From: JBCCFK01 sp965262315
Lineage (GTDB): Bacteria > Actinomycetota > Acidimicrobiia > Acidimicrobiales > UBA8592
Assembly: GCA_965262315.1 (NCBI GenBank)
Contig: CBDHFJ010000018.1
Location: forward strand, 1 to 10,716
Direction of reading: 5' to 3'
Length of the DNA: 10,716 nt
The notes beneath the pieces are model-generated. The model saw nothing but the letters and a program-made list of their open reading frames with translations. It searched no databases and had not been told where the DNA came from. The position numbers and the translations under genes were made by a program. Position 1 is the stretch's first letter, and each line of letters opens with the position of its first letter. Below are positions 1 through 7,730 of this stretch, piece after piece.

Positions 1-1956
1 GGCAACGCACCGTCGCCGCAGAGGAGCGGCTGCCAGCTGGTGATCGCCGGCAGGATCAGCTCGGATCCGGCCAGTCGCCGCTCGTCGACCCCCAGCTCGC
101 ACGGAGAGTCGACCGGGTTGAACTCGAGCGGGAAGGCGATCCGGTTGGCCCATGCTGCGGGCGCCACCGGTGACGTCGAAACACCTGCGCTCTCGCCGAA
201 GTTGGAGCCCGCGTTCTCCTCGGCCGGGGAACCTCGGGGAACGATGACGAGCCAGCACTTCGGGATGCGCGGGTCGCCGCCTTCGGCCGGTACGAGCCGC
301 TGACCACAACCCAGGCCCGGCGACTCGATGCCGGTCTCGACCTCCATGAGGACCGTCCCAGTGCCGTCGGTGGAGGTCGCCGCCGCCGCCACCTCGTTGG
401 TGGTCACGACGTTGAAGTACGGATTCAGCCAGTAGTTGCCACCCTGCACCGACGGGTTGAATCCAACGGCGCGAGGGATGTCGATGACATCACCGTTGAC
501 CGGCCCGGAACGGCAGCCACACGATTGACTCGAGCTCGACCACACCGGCGTCGGGATCGAAGTTCTCCCAGTCCACCGAAGAGATCACACGGGTGGTGGC
601 GTTGAAGTTCGGGAGGTCGGAGCTCGACACACCGCCGAAGACACCGGTGGTTGCACCCTGTACGCACTGCTCGGGCGGGGGTCCGGGGTTCTCGGGGACC
701 AGGCCGTCGTCATCGCCCCAACACTGGAAGATCTGGACGTAGTGGGCCGCGAAGTTCCCGGGCCCCGACTGCGTGGGGATGCCTCCCGACCAGGTGACCG
801 AGATCGCCTGGTTGTTCAGGTCCTCGGTCTGGTTGACCGTGAACTCCATCGAAGCGAAGCGACCACGACCCGAGATGCTCATCTCCGAGTCGGTCGACGG
901 CAGCGTCGTGTCGTTGCCCGCTGCGCACACCTCGGGCGACGACGGGTTCACACACGGCTCGGGCTGAGGCGTCGGGGTGGGGGTGGCCGTCGGCGGGACT
1001 GTGGGCGTCGGGGTGCCGTCGGGCGTGGGCGTGACGGTCGCGGTCGGATCGGCCGTGGGCGTCGCGGTCGGCGTGGGCGTCGGACCCGTCGCCGTGGGTG
1101 TCGGGGTCGGCGTCGGACCCGCGGTTGCGATCGCGGTGGGCGTCGGGGTCGGGCCGGTGGTCGCCGTCGCCGCGGGAGTCGGGGTGGGCCCCGCCGTGGA
1201 TGTCGGCGTCGCGGTGGGGGTGGGACCGGCGGTGGGTGTTGCTGCCGGGGTCGGGGTGGCGGTCGCAGCCGGGGTCGGGGTCGGCGCGGCGGTGGGCGCG
1301 GGCGTGGGGGTCGGGGCGCCCCCGGCGAGCTGCCAGGACCAGCCCGCGGGGTCGGCGCTGGCGGCGACGATGTCGACGTCGACGGTCCAGTAGCGGTCGA
1401 TCTGGTCGGGGCCGGCGGTGCCCAGCCAGCACGCCAGGCCCACCGTGTAGGAGCCGGGCGTGAGCACGGTGGCGAGGGCCGCGATGTTGACCTCAGGCCG
1501 CGGCTGGAGGCGTCCGGTGTTGATCTCGGTCTGGCCGATGAGGGGGATCGAGCTGGCCTCACCGGTCAGCAGCGGGAACGCCGACGCACCAGGCACCGTG
1601 GGCAGGCCCGAGCTGTCGAAGGTCACCGCAGCCGGGCTGGCATCCACGGGAATGATGAAGCCCGAGAACCGGTAGTTGTCGTTGGCGCTGTCACCGGCGC
1701 ACGCATCGTTGGTGTCGGGCGGATTCAGCGTGAACGAGTCGGTGCTGGCTCCCGCCGACACCGGGTTGCCCGTGCTGGGGTCGGTCACCGCGAGCTCACC
1801 CGCCGAGATCGCCTGCGCGGTCGCGTCCCCGGGCCGGAAGGCGTACACCGCGGCCAACGTCACCATGACCGCGACGATGACGATGAACGCGGGCAGATGC
1901 TCGCGCCACGTCGTCGGGGCAGGTGCGCCGCTCGGCGCCGCGGGGACGGGGGTCAT
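1..1956 (-). CDS. Membrane-anchored surface protein with Thr-Pro linker, downstream of pstS (partial, one frameshift)
   Basis: I do not recognise a named family with certainty. The ATG at 1956 lies 4 bases beyond the pstS stop, so translation is probably coupled. Residues 22-40 form one membrane helix without a clear cleavage site, which suggests an N-in signal anchor. Residues about 45-210 look like an all-beta extracellular domain with Cys86 and Cys176. Residues 214-334 are almost pure Thr/Pro/Ala, a typical extracellular spacer. From about 335 a second, Cys-containing domain begins, with VTWSGG near 387 and QIFQCWGD near 408. The frame stops at 490, but another frame continues without a stop to base 1. 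That part includes GCGQRLVP, KCWLVIVPRG and ELGVDERRLAGSEL, which clearly belong to the same domain. I recall similar domains in large actinobacterial proteins encoded beside pstS, often annotated as substrate-binding-like or hypothetical. The C-terminus lies outside the window. A phosphate-related role is inferred from context only. Confidence 0.8.
501..507 (-). other. Apparent frameshift in the pstS-linked surface protein gene
   Basis: On the minus strand the reading frame gives SIVWLPFRAGQR and then a stop at 490-492. Shifting by one base within 501-507 gives VWLPFRA-VNGDVIDIPRAVGF. That frame then stays open for about 165 codons to the window edge with normal high-GC codon use. One surplus base in a G/C run, or two missing bases, explains it. 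The stretch is a GGG/CC run on the coding strand, a common place for indel error. Confidence 0.75.
955..1317 (-). repeat. Thr-Pro repeat linker coding region
   Basis: About 120 codons encode PTPTP, ATPTP and AGPTPT units. On the plus strand they read as degenerate GTCGGGGTGGGCGT-like tracts. The repeats are imperfect, in frame and free of stops. This is low-complexity spacer DNA likely to vary in length between strains and to be hard to assemble. Long antisense open frames over it are artefacts of the composition. Confidence 0.85.
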
Positions 1957-1960
1957 GTCG

Positions 1961-3952
1961 TCAGCCGTCCGCCGAGAACTGACGCCACGCCAGCGCCGGA
2001 CCGACCACCAGGGCCAGGACCAGGATGGACACGAACAAGACGACGGGCGCACCGGTCGTCTGACGATCGAGGGTGGTGGTCTGGATCGGGCCGGATGCGA
2101 CCTGGCCGCCGCCGTTGCTCACACCACCCTGCTGCTGGTTGCCGTTGTTGATCGTGGGGTCCGCGGCGCTGCCCGAGTTGTCGACGAACCCACCACCACC
2201 GTTGTTGCCGCCACCGGAGTTGGAGCCGTTGTTGGTGCCACCGCCGGAGCTGCTGCCGTCGGTGGTGGTCCCGCCGTCGCTGCTCCCGTCGGTGCTGCCA
2301 CCACCGGCATTGGACCCGCCGTCGGTGCTGCCACCACCGATGTTGGAGCCACCGTCGGTGCTCCCACCACCGATGTTGGAGCCACCGTCGGTGCTCCCAC
2401 CACCGTTGTTGCCGCCACCGTTGTTGGTGCCACCGTCACCGCTGTTGTTGTTGCCACCGCCACCGTTGTTGCCGCCACCGTTGTTGCCGCCACCGTTGTT
2501 GTTCCCGCCGTCGCCACTGTTGTTGCCGCCGTCGCCGTTGTTGGTGCCGCCGTCGCCGCCACCATCGGTGTTGCCACCGCCGTCGCCGCCACCGCCGTTG
2601 TCCACCGGCGGGTTGTTGGTCTGGGTGGGGAAGCGGGCGCCACCGGTGCCGTCGGGACACTGGAACTGCCCCTGTTGGTCACAGGACTGGGGCTGGGGGG
2701 CGTTCTGGGCGAGGGTGTTGGTCCCGTCGGTGGAGAACGTGGGGTTGTTGCACTCCTGGATGTTGATGTTCTGGGCTTCGACGCCGGGGATCTTGCGGAT
2801 CTGGTCGAAGCTGGCCTCGACGAGGTTGATGGGGATCGGCGAGTACCCCAACGAGGCCGACTGCTGTTGGGCTTGGCACATCGCGTAGTACGCGAACGCG
2901 CCGAGCGTTCTGCCCTTGTCCTCGGTGAACTGGCCGGCCTCGCGGATCGGGAGGATGAAGTACGAGTAGGACGAGAGCTGGTAGTTGCGGGGGTCGGTGT
3001 CGGAGTAGACGCCAGTGAGGTCCTGGGTGAGATGGATGACCGGGTCCTCGGGCGCAATGGTGATGCGGGCCTGCAGCAACGCCACCGCGACGTTCTCGGG
3101 TGTGGGTTCGGTGTAGTAGCCGGCGGCGTTGAGCACCTTGGCCACGGGGAACTCGACGCCGAGGGCGTAGGAGTAGTTGACGTAGCCGATGGCGCCCTCG
3201 GCGAAGCCCTGCGACACGTAGCCCGCGACACCGAGGTCGCCGGCCTGGGCGATCATGCCGTCGACGGTCGGGATAGAACGACGTGGCACCACACGCCGGG
3301 GCCCGCCCGGAGCGCTCGCAATATGCCTGCCACAAGCCACCGTGGCGGTCGATCATCCACTCGGTGAACTGTGCGGTCGAACCGGAGCCGTCCGAGCGCA
3401 CGACCGGGACGATCGGGCGGGCCGGCAGCGTGAGGCCGGGATTGTCCGCCGCCAACCGGTCGTCGTTCCACTGCGTGATCTCGCCGGTGAAGATCAGGGC
3501 CACGTTCTCGCCCGACAGCCGCAGGTTGGTCACCTGCTGGCCGTTGATCTTCAGGTTGTACATGAACGAGGTCCCACCCGCGGTCACCGGGATGTAGGCG
3601 TATGAGTCCGGTCCTCCGGATTCTCGGGCGCGGACCCGTCCTCGGGCTCGAACTGGAACGGGATGTCCGACGCGGCGAAGTCGACCGTGCCGTTCAACCA
3701 GTTCTTGCGGCCCGACGTCGAGCCCGTGGGCGCGTAGTCCACGGTGATGCCGAACTGGCGCACGTTGACGCGCATGGCGTCGATGGCGTTGGCCGCCCAT
3801 GACGATCCCTCACCCGAGATGCGAGTGAAGGACTGGGCGGCGCTGACCGGCTCGGTCGACTCGGTCGACACCACGACGGTGGTGGCGGCCAGGAGGAAGA
3901 GCGCGGCGAGGATTCGGGTGAGGGGATTGCGACGGGTACGGCGGATCATCAT
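1961..3952 (-). CDS. pstS: Phosphate ABC transporter substrate-binding protein PstS, membrane-tethered (two apparent frameshifts)
   Basis: Binds phosphate outside the cell and delivers it to PstC/PstA. The start is ATG 3952, which overlaps the pstA stop by four bases and follows GGAGG at 3963-3959. ATG 3949 is an alternative. The coding sequence lies in three frames: 3952-3608, about 3607-3270, and about 3268-1961. Joined, they give about 663 residues. Residues 1-39 are a signal peptide. Ligand-loop motifs typical of PstS follow: ISGEGSSWAANAID (45-58), TGSTSG (76-81), ASDIPF (94-99), and GGTSFMYNLKI and VVRSDGSGSTAQFTEWM in the middle piece. GYVNYSYALG, AKVLNAAGYY and LGYSPIPINLV lie in the last piece. 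Residues about 452-590 are Gly/Asn/Asp/Ser-rich. A hydrophobic helix (VVLFVSILVLALVVGPALAW) precedes a short charged end. The usual bacterial PstS lacks this tail and anchor. Family assignment is firm; the anchored topology is inferred. Confidence 0.9.
2191..2598 (-). repeat. Gly/Asn/Asp/Ser low-complexity tail of PstS
   Basis: The coding strand is dominated by GGC, GGT, GGG, AAC, GAC and AGC codons. They form GGGNNGGG, DGGTNNG and GGGSTDGGSN units between the phosphate-binding domain and the C-terminal membrane helix. On the plus strand it appears as ccaccaccgttgttg-type tracts. It probably acts as a flexible tether across the cell wall zone (inference). Confidence 0.85.
2298..2396 (-). repeat. 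33-bp tandem repeat, three copies, inside pstS tail
   Basis: Three head-to-tail 33-bp units lie at 2298-2330, 2331-2363 and 2364-2396. Units 2 and 3 are identical; unit 1 differs at a few bases. Each encodes an 11-residue GGGSTDGGSN(I/A) unit. Because 33 is a multiple of three, copy-number change would lengthen or shorten the tether without breaking the frame. Confidence 0.9.
3269..3272 (-). other. Apparent frameshift 2 in pstS
   Basis: The middle frame reads ACGATSFYP and then becomes Arg-rich nonsense. The next frame resumes as TVDGMIAQAGDLGVAGYVSQG. Removing one base in the ccc-g-acc stretch joins them as SFYP-TVDGMIAQ, which is how actinobacterial PstS proteins usually read here. The coding-strand ATG at 3340 is only an artefact of the open frame. 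Confidence 0.8.
3607..3610 (-). other. Apparent frameshift 1 in pstS
   Basis: The first frame runs ENPEDRTHTPTSR and then stops. Adding one G to the coding-strand GG, to make cgg-gac, gives ENPEDR-DSYAYIPVTAGGTSFMYN, which continues the PstS fold. A GGG-to-GG loss is a classic homopolymer error. Confidence 0.85.
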
Positions 3953-5178
3953 GCGGAGCCTCCAGAAGCTTCGATCCGTTCCAGGTCACGTGCTGATTGT
4001 CTGACCGCCCGGCTCGTCTGGCGCTTGGACAGGTGGCCGGCCGGGCGGCCACCGAACATGCGAGCCAGCGCGAAGAGGACGAGCACCAACAGCATCAGCA
4101 CCGCCGCGGTGGCGAAGCCGCGTTGGATGAGCGTCTGCTGCGGTGATCGGACGAACTCGAAGGTCGCGAGCGGCAACGACAACATCGGGTTCTCGAAGGG
4201 GTTGAGGTTGGTGGTGCCGGTCACACCGGACACCAGCAGCACCGGCGCGGTCTCGCCCACGCCGCGGGCGACGCCGAGGATCACCGAGTTCACCAGACCC
4301 GACCGAGCGGTCGGCAGGACCACGTGCCAGACGGTCCGCCACTGCGGAGCGCCCGTGGCCGCCGACGCCTCGCGGAGGCTGCCCGGGACCAGACGAAGGA
4401 CCACGTCGGCCGAGCGGATGATGATCGGCAGCATCATGATCGAGATGGCCAGCGACGCCGCGAACCCCGACTTCGGGAAGCCCAGGATCAGGATCCACGT
4501 GGAGAAGATGAAGAGGCCCGCCAGGATCGACGGCAGTGCCGTCATGGCGGTGACCACCGATCGCACGAAGTTGCTGACCCGGCCGCCGATCTCGTTCAGG
4601 TAGATCGCGCACATCACGCCCAACGGGACCGTGATCACCAGGGCGATGCTGATGATGATCAACGTTCCCACCATCGCGTGGACGATGCCGCCCTGCTCCA
4701 GCCCCTCGAGCGGGCCGGTGACCGACATGTCCTCGGTGTACATGTTGACGCGACGGAGCGCGCTGCCACCTCGGTACAGGATGTAGACCACCACCGAGCC
4801 GAGGGCGAAGATGACCGTCATGGCCGCCGCCGTCATCAGGGCGGTCATGATCGCGTCGACCACCTTGGGACCGTCGTTGGTGAGCGCGACCAGGAACGCG
4901 TAGATGGCGACGTAGAGCAGGAACGCCATCACGACGAAGCCGAGCCGGCCGTTGAGCGGCAGCAGCCGGCCGAACAGGAGTGCCGTGGTCGCCAGGGAGC
5001 TGACCCCGGCGCCGATCATGGTGAGGATCTCTTCGCGGCCGATCTTCGCGATGTTGCGACGGGTGTCGGTGCTGTCGCGCGGACCCTCGTAGCTGGGCAG
5101 CACGGTGAGGGGCGCGGGCGCGGCGACCGGAGTGGGCGGCGCCTGCTGCGCGGTCGGGTTCTCGTCGAGGAGGGTCAT
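3949..5178 (-). CDS. pstA: Phosphate ABC transporter permease PstA, with extended N-terminus
   Basis: Inner-membrane channel subunit that pairs with PstC. It is 409 residues, against about 280-300 for typical PstA. The extra length is a Pro/Ala-rich cytoplasmic leader (1-50) and two apparent extra membrane helices at about 53-70 and 79-99. A further helix at 110-136 precedes the permease core (helices near 166-189, 205-232, 240-260, 295-315 and 354-373). The EAA loop that contacts the ATPase is EASAATGAPQWRTVWHVVLP (270-289). GVARGVGETAPVLL (302-315) is a typical PstA signature. The start ATG overlaps the pstC stop by four bases and the stop overlaps the pstS start by four, so translational coupling is likely. 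No strong Shine-Dalgarno site is seen. No frameshift or truncation is apparent. Family identity is firm; the two extra helices come from a hydrophobicity reading by eye. Confidence 0.95.
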   Translation of the reverse strand: MTLLDENPTAQQAPPTPVAAPAPLTVLPSYEGPRDSTDTRRNIAKIGREEILTMIGAGVSSLATTALLFGRLLPLNGRLGFVVMAFLLYVAIYAFLVALTNDGPKVVDAIMTALMTAAAMTVIFALGSVVVYILYRGGSALRRVNMYTEDMSVTGPLEGLEQGGIVHAMVGTLIIISIALVITVPLGVMCAIYLNEIGGRVSNFVRSVVTAMTALPSILAGLFIFSTWILILGFPKSGFAASLAISIMMLPIIIRSADVVLRLVPGSLREASAATGAPQWRTVWHVVLPTARSGLVNSVILGVARGVGETAPVLLVSGVTGTTNLNPFENPMLSLPLATFEFVRSPQQTLIQRGFATAAVLMLLVLVLFALARMFGGRPAGHLSKRQTSRAVRQSARDLERIEASGGSA

Positions 5179-6200
5179 GCTTCGCTACTCGCTCCCGAAC
5201 GGGATCGGGCGACGAAGTACGACGCCACCAGATTGACGGCCAGGGTCAACAAGAAGAGCGCCAAGCCCGCCGCGAACAGGGCCGAGAGCCCGAAGCCCGA
5301 CGCCTCTGGGGTCCGCAGCGCGATGTGCGGCGAGACCGCGTTGGAGCCCGCCTCGAGGATGCGGATGCTGAAGTCGAAGTCGGGCGAGAAGATGAGGAAG
5401 ACGGCGATGGTCTCGCCCAGGGCCCGGCCGAGGCCGAGCATGGTGCCGCCGATGATGCCGCCGCGACCGAACGGGATCGACACGACACGGATCATTCCCC
5501 ACCGGGTCGAGCCCAACGCGAACGCACCCTCGCGCTCGCCGGGCGGAACCTGGGAGAACACCTCGCGCATGACCGACGTCTGGATCGGGATCACCATCAT
5601 GGAGACCACGATTCCGGCGATGAACGTGGACGCCGAGTAGACGCTCGCACTGGACAACGGGTTGGTGGGGTCGTCGCCGTTCACCGAGAAGACCGGGATC
5701 CATCCCAACCAGGTGGTGAGCCACCGGGACAGGCCGATCACCTCACCCTGGAGGAGGAACGCACCCCACAGGCCGTAGACCACCGACGGGACGGCGGCCA
5801 TGAGGTCGACCACCGCCACGAGCGTGGGGCGGATCCGAGCCGGCGCCACCTCGGTGATGAACAGGGCCGTCCCCATGCTGATGGGGAACGCGATCGAGAC
5901 GGCGATGATGGCGATCATCACCGTGAACGGCACCAGGGCCGCGATGCCGAACTCACCGCGGTCGGGTTCCCACTCGGAGGTGGTGAGGAAGTCGAAGCCG
6001 GTGACGCGGAGGGCGTCCAGTGCCTCGACGGTCAGGAAGAGGCCGACGGCGGCCATGATCGAGAGCACGATCACGCCGCTCGCTGCCGCGCCGCGTCGGA
6101 ACACCCGATCGCCGGTGCCGATCCGGGCCGTGACGTCGCGTGCCTCCTGCGGCGGATCGCTGTCGGGGCGCACGGGGATCGAGGTCGTGGTGACGGTCAT
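5175..6200 (-). CDS. pstC: Phosphate ABC transporter permease PstC
   Basis: Inner-membrane channel subunit of the high-affinity phosphate importer. It is 341 residues, within the usual range for PstC. The cytoplasmic leader is about 38 residues, followed by membrane helices near 39-59, 87-108, 125-150, 189-207, 245-272 and 305-331. The periplasmic loop FDFLTTSEWEP (69-79) is characteristic of PstC. The EAA coupling loop is at 224-243 (EGAFALGSTRWGMIRVVSIP). GLGRALGETIAVFLI (256-270) is the family signature before the last helices. The ATG at 6200 lies 15 bases after the preceding gene's stop, with AGGGG eight bases upstream. The gene ends in a TGA that overlaps the pstA ATG. The gene order C-A-S differs from the common S-C-A-B order, and no pstB follows within the window. 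Confidence 0.95.
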   Translation of the reverse strand: MTVTTTSIPVRPDSDPPQEARDVTARIGTGDRVFRRGAAASGVIVLSIMAAVGLFLTVEALDALRVTGFDFLTTSEWEPDRGEFGIAALVPFTVMIAIIAVSIAFPISMGTALFITEVAPARIRPTLVAVVDLMAAVPSVVYGLWGAFLLQGEVIGLSRWLTTWLGWIPVFSVNGDDPTNPLSSASVYSASTFIAGIVVSMMVIPIQTSVMREVFSQVPPGEREGAFALGSTRWGMIRVVSIPFGRGGIIGGTMLGLGRALGETIAVFLIFSPDFDFSIRILEAGSNAVSPHIALRTPEASGFGLSALFAAGLALFLLTLAVNLVASYFVARSRSGASSEA

Positions 6201-6215
6201 CGGTGCAGCCCCTGC

Positions 6216-7730
6216 TCAGGTGAGGAACGCGAGGAGGACGATGAGGACAATGACCATGGCCAGACCCGACAACAACACGTCGGGGTGCCATGCGTTCGCC
6301 CAGAACGACTTCTTCGCAGGAGCCGCCGGCGCCGGGGTGTACCCGGGCGGAACGGCACCGATGTGTGTCGGTGTGACGACCACCGACTGGCGCTCGTTGA
6401 GGACCGGCGCGATCGCAGTCGCGAACGACTCCGCGAACGATGCCGTGTCCAGCACGAGGGTGATGTGCGCGGGATCGGGCGAGGGCGGGACCGGATCGGC
6501 GCTGTCGCGGACCGAGGTGGGAACCGACCGAGGCTCGACCTCGACTTCAGATTCAGAGTCTGGCAACGGGGCAGCGGCGTGGAGCGGACCGGCTGGCTCG
6601 CCCACCGAGTCGGGATGACCACTGAAGCCGGTCCAGACCGAACCGGTGTCCCACACGCCCACGGTCTCTTCGGTGATGGGCTCCCAGCCATCGGCCAACA
6701 CCTGCTCGACCACCTGGGCCACGTCGGCCGTGAGGTCATCGACCGGGGTCGGCGCCGCAGACTCGGGTTCGGTCGTCTCCGCCCCTGCGAACGCGGCTGC
6801 CGTCGGGGCCACCACGGGTTCGGGTGCGGCCGTCAGATCCACGACGACCTCGTCGTCGACCAGGTCGACCACCGGGGCCTCCTCGACGGGGGGCGCCGCG
6901 ACCGGTGACTCCACAGCCACCGGCGGCTCGTCGGTGAGCGTGCCATGGTGGCCGTTCACGTGCTGACCGTTGGCCGCGTGACCGTTGAGCCCCGGGGCAG
7001 CCTCGTGGTGCGCATGGCCGTTGTGGTGCGAGGGAGACGAGACCTCGTGCGGTGCATCAGCGTGGTGGCGCACCTCGCCGAACAGCGCTTCGGCCAGGCC
7101 GGCCGGGGACGGAGGCTCGGGCAACGGCGTGTCCACCGCTGCGGCCTCCGGCGGCGTCGCTTCGTCGACGACCTCCGGCACCTGCTCTTCCCGCTCTTCC
7201 CGGACCCATTCGCGGACTGCGCCGGCGTCGGATGCGCCCGCACCCGCCCAGGCCGCAGCGTCCTCGCCCTGACTCCAACTGAAGGGAGCGTCCGACTGCC
7301 AGGAGCGGTCGTCGGCCAGGTCTGCCACGGACTGCCACACGTTGTCCCAGCCCGCCGACGCCTCAGCAGGCGCGGTCGGCGCCCAACCCGCAGCGCGCGC
7401 CGCAGGAGGTTCGGCGAACGGCTCCGGACCCTGGGACCGACTCCGCTCCCATCCGGCCTCATGGGCTGCGGTCATCGCGTCGGCCTCCGCCAACGCCGCT
7501 TCCACCGCGGCCTCGGCGTCCGCACGCGAGCGAGCCAGGATCGTCTCCAGGTCCGGCGACGATGCCGCATCGACCGGCGCCGGATCGGGTGTCGCCTGGT
7601 CGTCTGCGAAGTGCGCAGACGCGCGGCGAGCGAGGGCCTCGGCGGCAGCGCTCACACCGTCGGGAAGAGAAGGAGCAGTGTCCCCCTCCGTCCTCGGCTG
7701 TGGCGGCAGCGACTCGAGGGGGTCCGTCAC
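6216..7730 (-). CDS. Tail-anchored, largely disordered protein with His-rich patch; first gene of the pst operon
   Basis: I recognise no family. The GTG at 7730 is forced as the earliest start, because an in-frame TGA lies two codons upstream; GGGGTGA upstream is a weak ribosome site. The protein has 504 residues. Residues 24-95 are Ala/Glu-rich and probably helical, including DLETILARSRADAEAAVEAA. Residues 100-420 are acidic, Pro/Ala/Val-rich and probably disordered, with scattered Trp. Residues 222-262 hold 12 His in 41 residues (SHHNGHAHHEAAPGLNGH, NGHHG). A more ordered stretch at 420-455 (ITLVLDTASFAESFATAIAPV) precedes a membrane helix at 484-503 that ends one residue before the C-terminus. 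With no signal peptide this suggests a tail-anchored protein with its bulk in the cytoplasm. The 15-base gap to pstC suggests co-transcription. A regulatory or scaffolding role in phosphate uptake is possible but only inferred. Confidence 0.85.
   Translation of the reverse strand: MTDPLESLPPQPRTEGDTAPSLPDGVSAAAEALARRASAHFADDQATPDPAPVDAASSPDLETILARSRADAEAAVEAALAEADAMTAAHEAGWERSRSQGPEPFAEPPAARAAGWAPTAPAEASAGWDNVWQSVADLADDRSWQSDAPFSWSQGEDAAAWAGAGASDAGAVREWVREEREEQVPEVVDEATPPEAAAVDTPLPEPPSPAGLAEALFGEVRHHADAPHEVSSPSHHNGHAHHEAAPGLNGHAANGQHVNGHHGTLTDEPPVAVESPVAAPPVEEAPVVDLVDDEVVVDLTAAPEPVVAPTAAAFAGAETTEPESAAPTPVDDLTADVAQVVEQVLADGWEPITEETVGVWDTGSVWTGFSGHPDSVGEPAGPLHAAAPLPDSESEVEVEPRSVPTSVRDSADPVPPSPDPAHITLVLDTASFAESFATAIAPVLNERQSVVVTPTHIGAVPPGYTPAPAAPAKKSFWANAWHPDVLLSGLAMVIVLIVLLAFLT
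6945..7070 (-). other. His-rich segment in the tail-anchored protein
   Basis: Codons 221-262 encode HH, HHNGHAHH and NGHH groups spaced by Gly, Asn and Ala. Such runs often bind zinc, nickel or other metals, but are also found as neutral disordered sequence. No Cys or Asp/Glu pairing here defines a site. Confidence 0.7.

Noticed and set aside
977..1393. Plus-strand open frame of Val/Gly repeats over the Thr-Pro linker
   Set aside because: It is the antisense of the Thr-Pro codons. The minus strand has a membrane helix, folded domains on both sides and operon context.
2191..2598. CRISPR-like or satellite array of ccaccaccgttgttg units
   Set aside because: The units are in-frame Gly/Asn codons without unique spacers; it is coding low-complexity sequence.
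1676..3367. Long plus-strand open frame of 563 codons opposite pstS
   Set aside because: Composition shadow of the GC-rich repeat DNA. It lacks a ribosome site and recognisable domains, while the minus strand encodes PstS.
5325..6908. Long plus-strand open frame of 527 codons opposite pstC
   Set aside because: Arg/Asp/His-rich translation typical of the antisense of a GC-rich gene; the minus strand has clear PstC motifs.
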